A stretch of DNA of 64,000 nt from Malus domestica (lineage: Eukaryota; Streptophyta; Magnoliopsida; Rosales; Rosaceae), in contig NC_091667.1 in the NCBI RefSeq assembly GCF_042453785.1, forward strand, positions 35,084,001 to 35,148,000, given 5' to 3'. Of this stretch, positions 22,121 through 34,687 are shown piece after piece. Every line of letters starts with the position of its first letter. Position 1 is the first letter of the stretch. Under the pieces are notes generated by a model. The model was given only the letters and a program-made list of their open reading frames with translations. It was not told where the DNA came from and made no database searches. A program made the position numbers and the translations under genes.

Positions 22121-22334
22121 GGACTTGGATTCTCTGCCCTCCCATTTCGGTGCCCTTCCCGTGCCCTCCTGTTTTGTGTGGTCACGGTTAAGCCACATCA
22201 ATATTTTATATTATTTTTTATAAAAATAATAAGACAAAAAAAAATTATAAAATATTGACGTGGCTTAACCGTGACCATACAAACAGGAGGGCACAAGGAG
22301 TGCACCGAATTGGGAGGGCAGAGAATCCAAGTCC
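22121..22334. mobile_element. Mutator-like hairpin MITE, 214 bp
   Basis: The two arms (about 22121-22205 and 22253-22334) are near-perfect inverted copies beginning GGACTTGGATTCTCTGCCC. The flanks are a perfect 9-bp duplication CTTTGTACG (22112-22120 and 22335-22343), the Mutator-type length. The arms include GGTCACGGTTAAGCCAC. RNA from it would fold into a long hairpin. Confidence 0.85.
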
Positions 22335-22343
22335 CTTTGTACG

Positions 22344-23030
22344 CCCTCTCCTTGGTTGCCAATTTATAATTGATCTCGATTGAGTACCTAAATATTATCT
22401 GTAAAAAAAAAAAAAAAACAAACAAACGGTTTGGTTTTATTTAAGTTTTAAAACATAAATTTCAAAATTTTTAGTAATTTAAGAACAATTGATTCACTTT
22501 AAGTGTGAGCAAAAATGCACTTTTTAGTATATGTATTTATTTATCATATGTAAAATGATATTTAGCGAGATTATCAGAATTTTATTGTGCACATGTGAGT
22601 TTAACTACGATAGTTACATTAGAGTACAATTTTCTTAACAAGAACACGAATTTTGAGTTTTTGTTGGCGTGTTAGTGAGTTGTGATTTTCTCTTGGACAC
22701 ATTGCCGATAGTTCCAACCAAAAAATGCTGTAATATGATTAATATCGACTAATCCTCCTCCTTGCTCACGCAATATTTTTCAAGTGGGATTTAAAATACA
22801 ATATATATTTGTAATGCTTTTCTTTTTTTTTTTTTTTTTTTTTTTGGTTGGTCCAATTTGTAATGTTCTACATGTGGGACTTAAAATACTAATAAAATGG
22901 GGTAAAAATGAAAACTAAAAAGACAAAAGGGGTAAAAAGGAAAACTAAAAAGACAAAAGGGGTAAACTGCAAATAAAAAGGACAAAAAGGTGCCGTAGAC
23001 CCGGGAAGCACGCGAGCACAAATTCACTTT
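22344..23030. other. Intergenic, low-complexity
   Basis: AT-rich, with poly-A at about 22400, poly-T at about 22825-22846 and a small duplication of AACTAAAAAGACAAAAGGGG near 22910-22970. I see no gene. Confidence 0.6.
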
Positions 23031-23336
23031 TTCTCATCGGCGAGCGTACGCACCGTATCGGGTAATAACTGCAGAGAGAGAGAGCGCACAAATTTTTTTT
23101 TTTTTAAATTGTTTTTATTTCACGAGGGTGGGACCCAGGCCAGAAGACTTTGTTACTTTGCCTAATCACAGTCGTCAAAATAATTGACCAAAAAAAAAAA
23201 AATTACAGTCGTCGCTAACTTTGTTGGACTCTCTCTCTCCGGACGCTTCTGTGAAAAAAATCTATAATTTAACCTCGGCGAGGAGAGAGCAGGCCGAATC
23301 GGGGACTCGCTGACTCACTGCGCATTTCCCCGAATC

Positions 23337-23363
23337 TTCTTCTTCTTCTTCTTCTTCTTCTTC
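23337..23363. repeat. CTT microsatellite in the CNGC leader
   Basis: About nine CTT repeats followed by CT-rich sequence, typical of plant 5' leaders. Confidence 0.8.
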
Positions 23364-23508
23364 TCTAATCTCTCTCTCTGTCACTGATTGAATATCGAGC
23401 ACAAAAAGCTACCTGGGTCTTGGAGATAATCACAAGGAGAAGTTTCGGTTTGGGTTCTTCCGCCATGGATAATCTCTTCTCTTAGTCGCTCTCGGACTTT
23501 ATTGCTTG

Positions 23509-24072
23509 GTGAGTTAACATATTTCATCCGTTTTTGTTGTTGGGTTTTCTTCAATTTGATATTTTTAGTTGTTTTTTTTTTCGGTTTTTCTTTGGTTTCA
23601 GTGACATGGTTTTTCCCCAAAAGATTGGATTTTTAGTTTTTGAATTTTGGGTTTTGATCTTTACCCGATAGGATATGAAATTGGAAATCCAAAATATCTA
23701 ATTTGTTGGAATTATTTGATTTTTGGTTCAAAAATTTGAATGGAAGAGGTCCCGTTGGTCCATTTTTGACCAAATTTTTATGTTTTGATTAAGTTTTGTT
23801 GTTAGCAATGAATTTATGGATGTATAAAACAAATGGATGCTAAATTTAGGGGGATATTTGCTCAAATGAAGATATTTTTGTATGGATATTTAGTGTTAGT
23901 GCAATTTCTGCATTTGGAATTGGGGCAAATAGCACTTTGTGATTGCTCTTGGACCCCAAATAAAGTTTCCCCTTTTATTAACGCGTAGGCGAGTAATTTT
24001 AGGAAACATCTTGTCATAGTATAGAAGTTTTTGTGTTCAATTCACTTCATTTCACTTTGAATCTTTGTCTAG
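23509..24072 (+). other. Probable 5' leader intron of the CNGC gene
   Basis: Donor GCTTG/GTGAGTTAAC at 23509 and acceptor TTTGTCTAG ending 24072. It would join the CT-rich leader to the exon containing the start codon. Inferred from signals only. Confidence 0.5.
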
Positions 24073-24178
24073 GGACTGATTTCGGGAACTTGGAGGTGCA
24101 TGAGGGAGTTCTTTGGGTTGTTGAAACGTTCGGAGGTTGAATTTCCGGTGGAGATTCTATCGAAAACAAGCTGTAGTC

Positions 24179-27100
24179 ATGAATTTTCAGCAAGAGAAGT
24201 TCGTCAGGTTAGTTTGACAATTATTACTTATAACGTTACATACATGATATCATGTTGTGTTGACTAGTTTGCAACTATATAACACTTTTCTCGCTTTCAG
24301 AACCAAATAAGTTTGGATTTTTGGATGTTTCGTTGTCCTGCTACTACGAAGTACTTGCCTGAATTTTTACATCACAGTGTCAATGGGATGATATAATGTG
24401 CCATTACTGTTGCTAATTTCACTTCTTTCCCTGGTTCCGTCCTCATCTGAACTCTTTGTTTGTTGCTAGGCTGCTAGCGTTGGCACATAATTACACCACC
24501 CTGTCCCTGCCCTTTCATTTCAGAAATATGTTATAACTTTTGTATGTAATCCTAGACGCTTGGAAATCTCCTTATGTGTTATTTATATTGGAATATCCAT
24601 ACCGTCTTATTTCAGGTTTCAGGACTGCACTGCAGAGAAAAATGTTGAGCCATTATATTCTCCAGATGATGATATGCCACCAGGGAAGTTCAGAAGAACG
24701 ATTAACTCGGTCTCAGCCAAATTCCAAAGACGCTTGGAATCTGGTTCTGAGCTGATTAAAAAGTCATGGAAATCTTATTCAATTGACAGTGTTGTCGCCA
24801 ACAGCTTTGGTGGTAGAATTCTTGATCCTCAAGGGCCATTCCTTCAGAAGTGGAATAAGATATTTGTATTGGCATGTATTGTTGCTGTCTCCCTTGATCC
24901 CTTGTTCTTTTACATCCCGGTGATTGATGATGCAAACAAGTGCCTTGGTTTGGACAGGAAGATGGAGATAACAGCTAGTGTTTTGCGTTCATTCACAGAT
25001 ATATTTTATATTGTTCACATAATTTTCCAGTTTCGTACTGGATTTATTGCTCCTTCTTCTCGAGTGTTTGGAAGAGGTGTTTTAGTTCAAGATGCTTGGG
25101 CCATTGCAAGGAGGTATCTCTCATCATACTTCGTAATTGACATTCTTGCAGTCCTGCCTCTCCCACAAGTAAGCTAACCCTTCCTAGTTTGTATGAGGTG
25201 CATTAATATATTGTTTGGTTACCCATCTAATATGGCGGGTTGAGGAGTATCTTTATGCACAATCTCTGCTCTCTCCGCATAGGATGGGTAATCATTTTTG
25301 CCCAATATTGTGCATACTCTTGGTGTTGCAAGTATTACTAAATCATATGTCGTATCTGCTACTTTAAATTCGGCTTATAGTGTGGTTAGTTGTAGCTGAT
25401 GTCTTGTTTAGATTGGAATGTTTGTGCAGTATTTTGATTCTACTTTGGATCCCTAATAATACTATGAAATATGTCCAGGTGGTTATTCTAATTTTCATTC
25501 CCAAATTGGGAGGCTCAAGAACGTTGAATACAAAGAATTTGTTGAAGTTTGTGGTTTTGTTCCAGTATCTTCCAAGGTTTATACGAATATATCCATTGTA
25601 TAGAGAAGTCACAAGGGCATCTGGTATACTTACCGAAACTGCTTGGGCAGGAGCTGCATTTAATCTTTTTCTTTACATGCTTGCCAGTCATGTAAGTTTG
25701 ATCATGATATTCACCGCTACAATATAATTGCTCGTATTTTTTAAATCTTCTGATTTTCAAGTGATATGCTGTTCTTAGGTACTGGGAGCCTTTTGGTACT
25801 TGGTCTCTATAGAACGTGAAACCACGTGCTGGAAAGCAGCATGTGGGAACAATGCAACCATATGCTCGGGCAAGGATTTATACTGTGATACCGCGAGCTG
25901 GAATGCTTCCACATTCTTAAATTCTTCCTGCCCAATACAAGATGAAGACAAATTAAAGTTCGATTTTGGAATATTCCTTGATGCCCTTCAATCTGGTATT
26001 GTTGAGTCAAGCACGGATTTTCCTCAGAAATTCTTTTACTGTTTTTGGTGGGGCCTACGGAATTTGAGGTGTGCCTATACAACTTGTCTCAGTCTGCATT
26101 CTTAGGGTCTTCTGACGGTGATCTCAGTAGAGTTAACTTTTAAAAGGAGTATTTTATATTTGGTCCAGTATCTTTATTTGGTATTGATTCTCGATATTCT
26201 CATTTTGCAGTTCCCTTGGTCAGAACCTTGCAACCAGTACATATGTATGGGAAATCTGCTTTGCAATCTTCATTTCTATCGCTGGATTGGTGCTATTTTC
26301 ATTTCTCATCGGAAATATGCAGGTTGGTACTTAGTGTTGTGCATGTAGTTTTTGCAGGATTGAAGTATCGTTTCTATTTCTGTCGTGAGGTCCTGATGAA
26401 CTTTAAATTGTTGAAACAGACATATTTGCAGTCTACAACCACAAGATTGGAGGAAATGAGAGTGAAAAGGAGAGATGCTGAACAATGGATGTCCCACCGC
26501 TTGCTACCCAATGATTTGAGAGAGCGCATCAGGCGGTACGAACAATATAAATGGCAAGAAACCAGAGGCGTTGATGAACAGAATTTGATATGTAATCTTC
26601 CGAAGGATCTTAGAAGGGACATAAAGCGCCATCTCTGTTTGGCTCTGCTTATGAGAGTGAGTTTCTCCACCATTATGTTATTGTCATCTTAGTGTGCCTT
26701 TCAAACCGCTAGATATTGATTCTTTCTTTTTCCTTGACTGCATTAAAGGTGCCAATGTTCGAGAAAATGGATGAACAACTGCTCGATGCAATGTGTGACC
26801 GTCTCAAGCCGGTACTGTATACAGAGGCAAGCTATATCGTTCGGGAGGGAGACCCAGTCGACGAAATGCTCTTTATTATGCGGGGCAGGCTATTGACTAT
26901 GACCACAAATGGTGGAAGAACCGGTTTCTTCAACTCAGAGTATCTCAAGGCCGGTGACTTTTGCGGCGAAGAACTTTTGACATGGGCTCTTGATCCCCAC
27001 CCATCAGCTAATCTTCCCATCTCGACCAGAACTGTCCAAGCCCTTAGTGAAGTTGAAGCCTTTGCTTTAAAAGCGGATGACTTGAAGTTTGTAGCCTCTC

Positions 27101-27447
27101 AGTTCAGGAGACTCCACAGCAAGCAGCTCCGGCACACATTCAGGTTATACTCACAACAGTGGAGGACTTGGGCAGCCACTTTTATACAAGCAGCGTGGCG
27201 CCGCCATATGAAGAAGAAGCTAGAAGAGTCTCTGCAGGAAGAGGAGAATAGGCTGCAAGATGCATTGGCCAAGGCCGAGGCCAGCTCCCCAAGTCTAGGC
27301 GCCACCATTTATGCCTCCCGTTTTGCTGCTAATATACTGCGTACTTTACGGCGCAGTGGTACACGGAAGGCAAGGGTGCCAGAGAGACTACCGGCCATGC
27401 TACTTCAGAAGCCGGCGGAGCCTGATTTTACTGCTGAAGAACAATAA
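24179..27447 (+). CDS. CNGC1: Cyclic nucleotide-gated channel, CNGC1-like, 7 coding exons, 710 aa
   Basis: Exons: 24179-24207, 24616-25168, 25479-25691, 25779-26068, 26211-26322, 26420-26656, 26749-27447; sum 2133 bp, in frame. It starts MNFQQEKFVRF as CNGC1-type channels do. Residues about 90-400 hold the six membrane segments and the pore. The pore is FFYCFWWGLRNLSSLGQNL with the plant GQNL filter. A C-linker follows, then the cyclic-nucleotide-binding domain at about 480-600, and a calmodulin-binding IQ motif AATFIQAAWRRHMKKK near residue 620. It is a plasma-membrane cation (Ca2+) channel subunit of group I, regulated by calmodulin and possibly cyclic nucleotides. Length and domains are normal. 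The leader may contain upstream ORFs. Confidence 0.94.
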
Positions 27448-29270
27448 TCGTAGGTATATAGAGGTTTTGATTGAGTTATATGTTTGCTCGTCCTCTTGTA
27501 AAATGTAACCGTGCAACGGTTTAACTAATAAAAATGTAGAAAAGTGCAACTGCATAATGGTAGAGAGCCACTTTTTATTTGTGTGATTTTTTCTCACCAC
27601 CCTCGGGCTGTAGTAATGCTCACGACTTTATTTATTACCATTTAACGAGTTTAAATTTTAAAAGTGTGTATACTTGTTACACAGATCTTGAAATTTGAAC
27701 TCATTTAACATTAATAAATAGAATGGTGAGTATCACTATCACTTAAGGCAAGGTCTAATTGAGGAGCAAGGCTCACCTGTGCATTAATTTGGAAAAAGTA
27801 TAGGTTGAGACTTAATAATAGCTTATTTAGTTGAATCTCAACCGCTCACTCGTGACTAAAAATGGTGCGGAAGAAAATTTTCATAGACGAGGGGGTGTAG
27901 TGCAGTGGTTAAATGAAAAATTAGAAGTGAAATAAAAGCCTCCGATAAATTGGGATTTTTAAGGTCTCTCTAAATTCAAATCTTTTGCACTTATTTTGTG
28001 TGTAGCCTTTATGTAGCACATGGTCGCCCCTTGCCCTAGTTGCTGCTTTCCTCTTAGAGAAATGCTAAGGGACTCTCGATCCACCTCATAGTTCATTTTC
28101 CTAAATTTTCGTACCAACATTATAAAACGCGTACAAAAAACATGATGTGGCAAAGAGTTCCTACTTTGAAAGAGTTTCTCTGCATTTCTCTTCCTCTTAA
28201 TCATAAATTGCCATAGTTAATTAAGAGATGAGAATATTTAGTAGAGTAATGCGTGAAATGATTATTCCCACACTGTTACTGTAGAATTGTAATTAAGCAA
28301 ATTTTAATGTGAATTTATGTCCACTACATCGTTAATCGTTCAGTAACCTCCTCTCCTATCATATCCTATCCTCTAGTCAAGTTTTCTGTTTTTTTGCGCC
28401 ATGTTCATACATTTAAAATTGTTATCCTATCAATCGTTATTTTCACCATTATTCTTAACTATGAAAAAAAAAGCTCCCTAATATTCCTAAAAAAAGATTA
28501 AAAAGAAGATGACGTGGCGAAAAACATAAAAGCCTATGCATCTTGGTGTCGGATCAATCCCCATTGATGCTATTGTTATTTTCGGAATTCAAACTTAAGA
28601 TATTCCACTTATAAGTGAAGATGAATATTACTAGATTGTAATTCTAAGTGACATAATTAATATATTTATACATTATACGTATACATACATATCTTGCAAA
28701 AGTAATTTTCTTTTCGGCACACCTCTTTTTATCTATTATTCAAAAAATACTACAAAATAAATTTTTTGAATAAGTAATACTCGAATTTTGACAAAAAATA
28801 AAAGAACAAATAATACACGAATTTTCCGTGTTTGCTTTTCTCTTCTTGTACCTCATTGACTATTGTTAAACAAATTATTAAATTTGTTTTTATCTACTAT
28901 ACAAATTTCGAAATTTAAACTCATTTAACAGTAATAAATAGGATGGTGACTGGTGAGCATCATCATCATTTGAAGGTGGTGAGCAAAAATACCCCCGTCA
29001 ATTTGTAGGTGATAAATTAATTTTAAAACCATATTCAAGTCAATTTTCTTAAACATTAAAATCATAATTAAGGCTTGGTCCAGCCCCCTTTTGTGATTGG
29101 TAATTGTTCACAAATTAAATGTCCGATGTAGTGAGTGCCACACAGGAACCCCTTTTAGCGTCCGCACGAACTTTCTCATCCCATCAATCTCCTTCCCGAC
29201 CCAGTCAAATTTATACTGCTTAATTCCTCCACTCTCTCTGATAGTTCTCCAAGCTTTCCAAAACTCTCCA
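27448..29270. other. AT-rich intergenic region
   Basis: I see no gene. A phrase near AATTTGAACTCATTTAACATTAATAAATAG occurs around 27690 and again, diverged, around 28915, marking dispersed repeat remnants. Confidence 0.6.
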
Positions 29271-30900
29271 ATGGCAGATTCCATTTCCTACCAACTTCTG
29301 TTTCCAAAAATTGAGACCGACCCACATGAGTTTAACTCCTCCATACAGTAAGATGATCGAAAAATTTATACTTCTTGCTTTTTTTTCCCTTTTAATCTTC
29401 CATTTATTTGTTCAAACATCTCAAGAACTGAAGAAGGCTGTATATATATGTGTGTGTGTTTGTGTATGTATATGTTTTATGATTTTTACATGAATTTTAG
29501 TACATGGGTTACTTTACTTTTGCAGTGCTGCTGCATTAGACAGTCTGCACCTTGAAAATTTCAATGGTTTCGATTCACCGCCATTGCCATTGGGATGCAA
29601 TTCCAACCAGCTTCCACAAATGGGTTCAAAAGATTTTGAGGATTCAGGCATCTGGGACTACATTTTGGACGACGCTGCTTTTCCATCAACTTTTGGTTAC
29701 GAGGTGGTTGATGAAAAGCCCCTGACAACAATGGCGGAATCCGTTGACTGTTCGAACAGTGTTTCGGGTGATTCGGACGATGTTTTGAGGACGATCGAGT
29801 GGGGGATGAAGATTTGGGGCAAAGATGAAGAGGGAAGCAGGACAAAAAATGAGAGTTTTTGCAAGAAGAGGTGTGCCACTCCATTGGAACTGGACGAGAT
29901 TCAGAAGTATTTCGACGTGCCGATAACTCAAGCGGCCAAGGAGTTGAAGGTGGGATTGACGGTTTTGAAGAGGAGGTGCAGGGAACTGAACATCATGAGG
30001 TGGCCGCACAGAAAGATCAAGAGCTTGAATGCTCTCATTGAAAATGTTAAGGTACGTATTTGCATGTTCATGTGTTGTCAACTTGTCATATGATATTCAG
30101 TGTCATTTTTGTCCCATGCTACTGGTTCCCCTCGAAACGGGAAAAATTTTGGTGCCATGGGAGTATAGTTTCACGTTGGTATATATTTCTTATCACGTGA
30201 CGAGAGATATACTATTAAGAGTTTTTCTCAATTTTTTTCTATAAACGAAGACTACTTAGGATGTCATTGCGAGACTACTTAGTTCATTGTTAGGCCCATT
30301 ACTATTGTTCTAAATTCTGACAAAGGACACAGGGTGACTACTTAGTTTATGGATCAAAAAGTAAAAGAGGGTTTGAAAGCAATCTTCCAAGTCTTGAAAT
30401 ATCTCCGAAATATCCTACATATTAGTAAACATGTATTGCGATGAGAATGACTTGAAAATAAGGTTAAGATTATTTGAAATCAATCAATTAACCCCCTCAC
30501 TATTAGATTCTATGAAATTTTATTCACTTTGTCGTCAAATATTAGCACGACTTTATCCTCAAGAGTGAATAATGTGTTGGTCACGTGCCAGTATTTGACT
30601 ACACAATGAATGAAATTTCATCAAATATGACAGTAAAGGGTTAATTGACAATGATCTTTGTTTTTGGAAAGTCGTAATTAGTAATGTAGGGATTGACGGT
30701 TGAAAATTGAAATATTGCAGGGGATGGGATTGACGAATGATGTGATGATGCTGGAGGAGCACAGGAGGCTTCTAGAGCAGATGCCGGACAAGGAGTTGCC
30801 GGAGAGAGCCAAGAGGCTGAGGCAGGCTTGCTTCAAAACCAACTACAAGAAGAAGAGGGCTTTGTGTTTGACTGCTCTGCCGGTCCATGATTTAGTCTAG
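29271..30900 (+). CDS. RKD (RWP-RK domain) transcription factor, 3 exons, 260 aa
   Basis: Exons 29271-29347, 29526-30051, 30721-30900; 783 bp, in frame. The RWP-RK domain spans about residues 138-190: [20 protein letters not shown], then [13 protein letters not shown] and RWPHRK. This is the DNA-binding signature, here without the GAF and PB1 regions of NIN-like proteins, so it belongs to the short RKD subfamily. RKD proteins act in the nucleus and in Arabidopsis control egg-cell and reproductive identity; the role here is inferred. The N-terminal half is acidic (SIWDYILDD-type region). A basic KTNYKKKR segment follows a predicted short coil near the C-terminus. Confidence 0.92.
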
Positions 30901-31261
30901 CTACCTTATATGCACAAAATTATAGAATAGATGAGGAAATCATGACATGTTATATGGATAGGACGTGTTGAGAGGGTGAAGTTCACATCTTCGGAACAAT
31001 TGGCGAGATTGGTATATTTTCGATTCAAAAACGTCGGAAGGCTTGATTCGTCAGGTTGATGTGACCTTGAACTTTGTATCTAACTATTTTCATCGATTAC
31101 CCGTTTCCTTGCTTGATATTGTGATCTAGCATTTGCATTTCATTCACTTGCTAAAACACATAGTTCTATCATATATTATTGGAGTTTATGACTGTTTTTG
31201 TACCATTAGATGTGACGGACTTACCATTTCCTTTTAAGATGCATGACATACACGCTAGATC

Positions 31262-31384
31262 CGTTTTACTTCTCACACACCCCTTGTTAATTTATGTCCG
31301 TTAATATTCTTGAATTCATCTGATTAAACGGCCGAAAACTAAAAAGGTGTGGGAGAAGTAAAAATGGTGTGAATATCACACCCC
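31262..31384. mobile_element. hAT-type MITE, family B, degraded copy
   Basis: Shares TTTTACTTCTCACACACCCC, TTAATTTATGTCCGTT, AATTCATCTGAT and the right end ATATCACACCCC with copies at 36704, 45835 and 57961. The left terminus is degraded. Confidence 0.7.
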
Positions 31385-31688
31385 ATACGCTAATCCGTTG
31401 CTTTTGTCTGATCATGTCATTCATTCCTAAGTTTGAACTGAATTTCCTACCTAAAATTGATATCGCAGTCTTTAACTTACTCATCTCTTGTTGCAGTATA
31501 CCATTCTCTCTCATCACCTGAAGCGTTAGAGAAGTTTCTCTCCTAAAATAACAAGAAATTTACGATAAGAAAAAGTTAATTAATTAATCTAACAAAAAAA
31601 AAGAATCAGAGTAGATGCTCAGAAATTTAGATAAAGGGGGCAATTTGTTGGTACACTGACAAATTATAGAGGGTTTATAAAAAGAAAC

Positions 31689-31868
31689 GGATCCTCTTCG
31701 GATTCATTTCCACCAAATCCACCTACTTTGGGATTCGACCGTTGAAATTTAATTCAACGACTACAAACAGAAGACCCTTTTAAAAGTTAAAACAATTGTA
31801 GCCGTTAGATCAAATTTCAACTGCTCGGATCCCGAACTAGGTGAATTTGGTGGAAGGGGATTTCCTTG
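31689..31868. repeat. Palindromic MITE-like repeat, about 180 bp
   Basis: Left side GGATTCATTTCCACCAAATC mirrors right side GAATTTGGTGGAAGGGGATTTCC. CGTTGAAATTTAATTCAACG mirrors GTTAGATCAAATTTCAACTG. A diverged relative is at 18705-18870. Confidence 0.65.
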
Positions 31869-31993
31869 TAATATTGAAGCTCATGAATTTTAGACTAATT
31901 AAACTATTTTTAATTTTCTGATATATTTACACATATTCTTCAACAAGTAGGAAATGGAGAGTCAGATGGGGTTGATCCAACGGTTGGAAGACT

Positions 31994-33400
31994 TTAGGAG
32001 GCCATATTTCTAAGTTTTTCTTGCCTGCGTCTCCATGGAACGGGGACCACCTGCTTAAGGCTTTTGTAAATGCTTGCCTGCAATGATAACAAAATTAATA
32101 CTAATTAACTATTTATTTGGCAAAATACTAATTAAATACTTATGAGTTGAAAAATTATGTCACAAATAATCACATTAGGTAACTGATTAGAAGATACCAA
32201 ATATGATTATGTTGTAATCAATTAAACAAATAAAAAAAAGAAACTGATCATAAAATAATCACATTTGGTATCCAAGAGAAGTCCAATGATTATTAGTGGT
32301 ATTAATTTAGCAGAAAATGGGAAGATAAAGCTCACAATGCCAACATTTGACAAGCAATTTTAAAGTCTTGTGAAGAAATTAAAAATCAAATAAAGAGTGT
32401 GGCATCAAATATTTTGCCCACAGAGTGATAATTATTATTATTTATATAAAAAAATCAGCTGATGGTTTTGTCATGGTAATCTACTCTTTCAAAAGTTAGA
32501 AAGACGCAGGCACTTCAGCTTTCTTCTAACGATCATCGTGTGATTCACCATTAATAAGAATCGAACCAAAACACGCCATGCAAATCTAGAATTCGTCTCA
32601 AATCACTAGACGATCTTATGATGCTTATTATAGTAGGTGAATATGACATATTTTGACCTAAAATTTTCAATACTTAAATATGACTCGTCCGGTTTAGCTA
32701 AAATTTCTAATATTATTATATAAAATTACATCATTTTTGGTTGATTATTAATCCTCCTTAATACAAATTTCAAGCAAAAACTTAATTAAATTTGCTAATT
32801 GAGCGTTAGGGGAGCTAGTAAATAATTGAGATTTGGTTACTTAGTACTTACCCACATACTTGACCTTGTGTTGGAAGCATTCAAGAAGCTAGCTCTCCTC
32901 CGAACTCTTGTGACCTTCACCTTCGTTTCACCGCCACCACTAGCCGGAGGCAAAGAGTCAAAACCGCCGTGGTCAACAACCTCCTTGTTCTTCCTGAAAC
33001 TTGCCCACCTCATAGACCCAAAACCGCCACCGCCGACGCTCCTACAACTCTCCTTGCTCAACCTCTTACTCCCAAAAGCATCAGGGCTCCCATCTGTGAA
33101 CGAAAACGACATAGTCCGCCCGACGTCAGGCCCGTCCAACACGGTGGTCGGGGAGGGCGTGTTGGTAATTTTGGCCGCTTCGCTCAGCAACCTCGGAGGC
33201 AACTCCAAGGATCTCGCGCACTTGGGTTTGGATTCTGCGCTGCCGCCGCAGTCCCTCGGCTTTCCTGGAGCTTCCTCCCACTTGAATGGAACCGAGGCGG
33301 TGGTTTGGAGCGGTGGTGTTAAAATCCCCGGCGGCTCCGGCCGCTGGGAAGGAAGCGAGAACAGCGACAGCTTCGGTGTTATGCTTGCTTCCGACGCCAT
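31994..33400 (-). CDS. DUF688-family protein, 2 exons, 210 aa
   Basis: Exon 1 is 33400-32852 and exon 2 is 32077-31994, 633 bp in frame with GT-AG ends. It starts MASEASITPKLSLFSLPSQR, with the DUF688 hallmark SVPFKWEEAPGKPR near residues 36-49. A Ser/Pro-rich middle follows, then a basic stretch KVKVTRVRRRASF. The small last exon encodes SIYKSLKQVVP and an Arg-rich end, again as in this family. The function is unknown; the family is plant-specific and possibly nuclear or cytosolic. The longer antisense open frame over exon 1 is a shadow caused by GC-rich codons. Confidence 0.85.
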
Positions 33401-33544
33401 TGATTCCTCTTATCGATTCTCTCTCAGAACAATTTCCCAAAACTCTCTTCCGAAAAACAGTGAAAGCAGAGGATTCTCAAAAAAACAGAGTGGACTTCGT
33501 TTCTAGTCGGTTGGTGAGATGGGATGTGTGAGTTTATATGTATG

Positions 33545-33575
33545 TATATATATATATATAGAGAGAGAGAGAGGG
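33545..33575. repeat. TA/GA compound microsatellite
   Basis: (TA)n followed by (GA)n upstream of the DUF688 start, in its likely leader or promoter. Confidence 0.8.
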
Positions 33576-33889
33576 AGTCGGAGGCGGTGGAGGAAGGTGA
33601 ATTGTTGTGAGGGGCAGAGAGCAAACGCTCCTGGCGCTTCTTCTTCACGAGAAAATGCCAGTTCCTGCTGTTATGAAAAGACCTAAATGCCCTTTAGTCA
33701 ATGAGGTTTAGGGTCCCACCATGGAAACTCATGGTGTTTTAGACTGACGTGGATAACGACCATTAATTCAATTGTGGTCCGTCAATTGGGTCGTTGAAAA
33801 AGTCTTAGTTAACGTGTAAATTATAACTTTAACCTTTGATTTTTCTAAACACGCGTATTACATCGTTTCATGTAAGTAAACATGTTGGT

Positions 33890-34045
33890 GTATAATTACC
33901 TAGTACTATAGTCTGATAATATTTCTTTTCATTTGAAAGTGAGAGATCTTAAGTTCGAACCTCGTGGATGGCGAATTCTCCCTCCTCTTAATGTAAAAAT
34001 ATCAATGTACTATAGTTTGAAAGCTGCACATTATGTAGTTTTGCC
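33890..34045. repeat. Fragment of hairpin MITE family C
   Basis: Contains CATTTGAAAGTGAGAGATCTTAAGTTCGA and GGCGAATTCTC words that match, diverged, the hairpin at 45497-45750. No clear ends. Confidence 0.45.
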
Positions 34046-34060
34046 GAATTCTCTCTCATC

Positions 34061-34687
34061 TTAATGTAACTCAAAAAATATGTTTGTATATGGACTCAGA
34101 TGAGAAAAATGATTAAAGACATTAAATTTGAGTGGTAATTCTCTTAAATCTTGTATTCGAAACTTGTGTATATCAAATTCAAAATTAATTAAAAACTTGC
34201 ATTTTTCGTTCTAAGTAAGCATATCAGGGGGCGTTTGTTTGCCCTCACTAAGTGGGACTGGACTGGACTAGCTGTTAGTCCAATACTGTGTTTGTTCCAT
34301 GCTGGGACTAACATTAATGAGACTAAATGGGACTAGCATGGACAAAACCCTTCACTAAGAGGTATTAGTGAGACCCCCCAATAACCATGGGACTAACTAA
34401 GACTATCCTCTCTCGTCCTCGTCATGCTCAACAACCACTCCCGATAGACTCCTCGTCATCTCCGGTCACCTAGATCATAATAAAATATTAATAATTTATA
34501 TATTAAATAATGTAAAAATATCAATGTACTCAAAAAAACATGTTTGTATATGGACTTAGATGAGAAAAATGATTAAAGACATTAAATTTGAGTAGTATTT
34601 CTCTTAAATCTTGTATTCGAAACTTGTGTATATCAAATTCAAAATTAATAAAAAAACTCGCATTTTTCGTTCTAAGTAAACATATCA
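34061..34687. repeat. Direct duplication of about 150 bp flanking a 320-bp insert
   Basis: 34061-34206 and 34528-34687 are nearly identical (GTATATGGACTYAGATGAG, GTATTCGAAACTTGTGTATA, CGCATTTTTCGTTCTAAGTA words in order). The 34210-34527 insert starts GGGGGCGTTTGTTTGCC, reminiscent of a Harbinger terminus, and has repeated GGGACTGG / GGGACTA words. Confidence 0.7.

Larger units (their letters stand above)
30901..31993. other. Intergenic with two MITE-like repeats
   Basis: Between the RKD and DUF688 genes (their 3' ends face each other). It contains the family-B MITE at 31262-31384 and the hairpin repeat at 31689-31868. I see no other gene. Confidence 0.6.

Noticed and set aside
32826-33506. 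Plus-strand open frame of 226 aa
   Set aside because: It is antisense to the DUF688 exon, has no family resemblance and arises from the GC-rich codon pattern.
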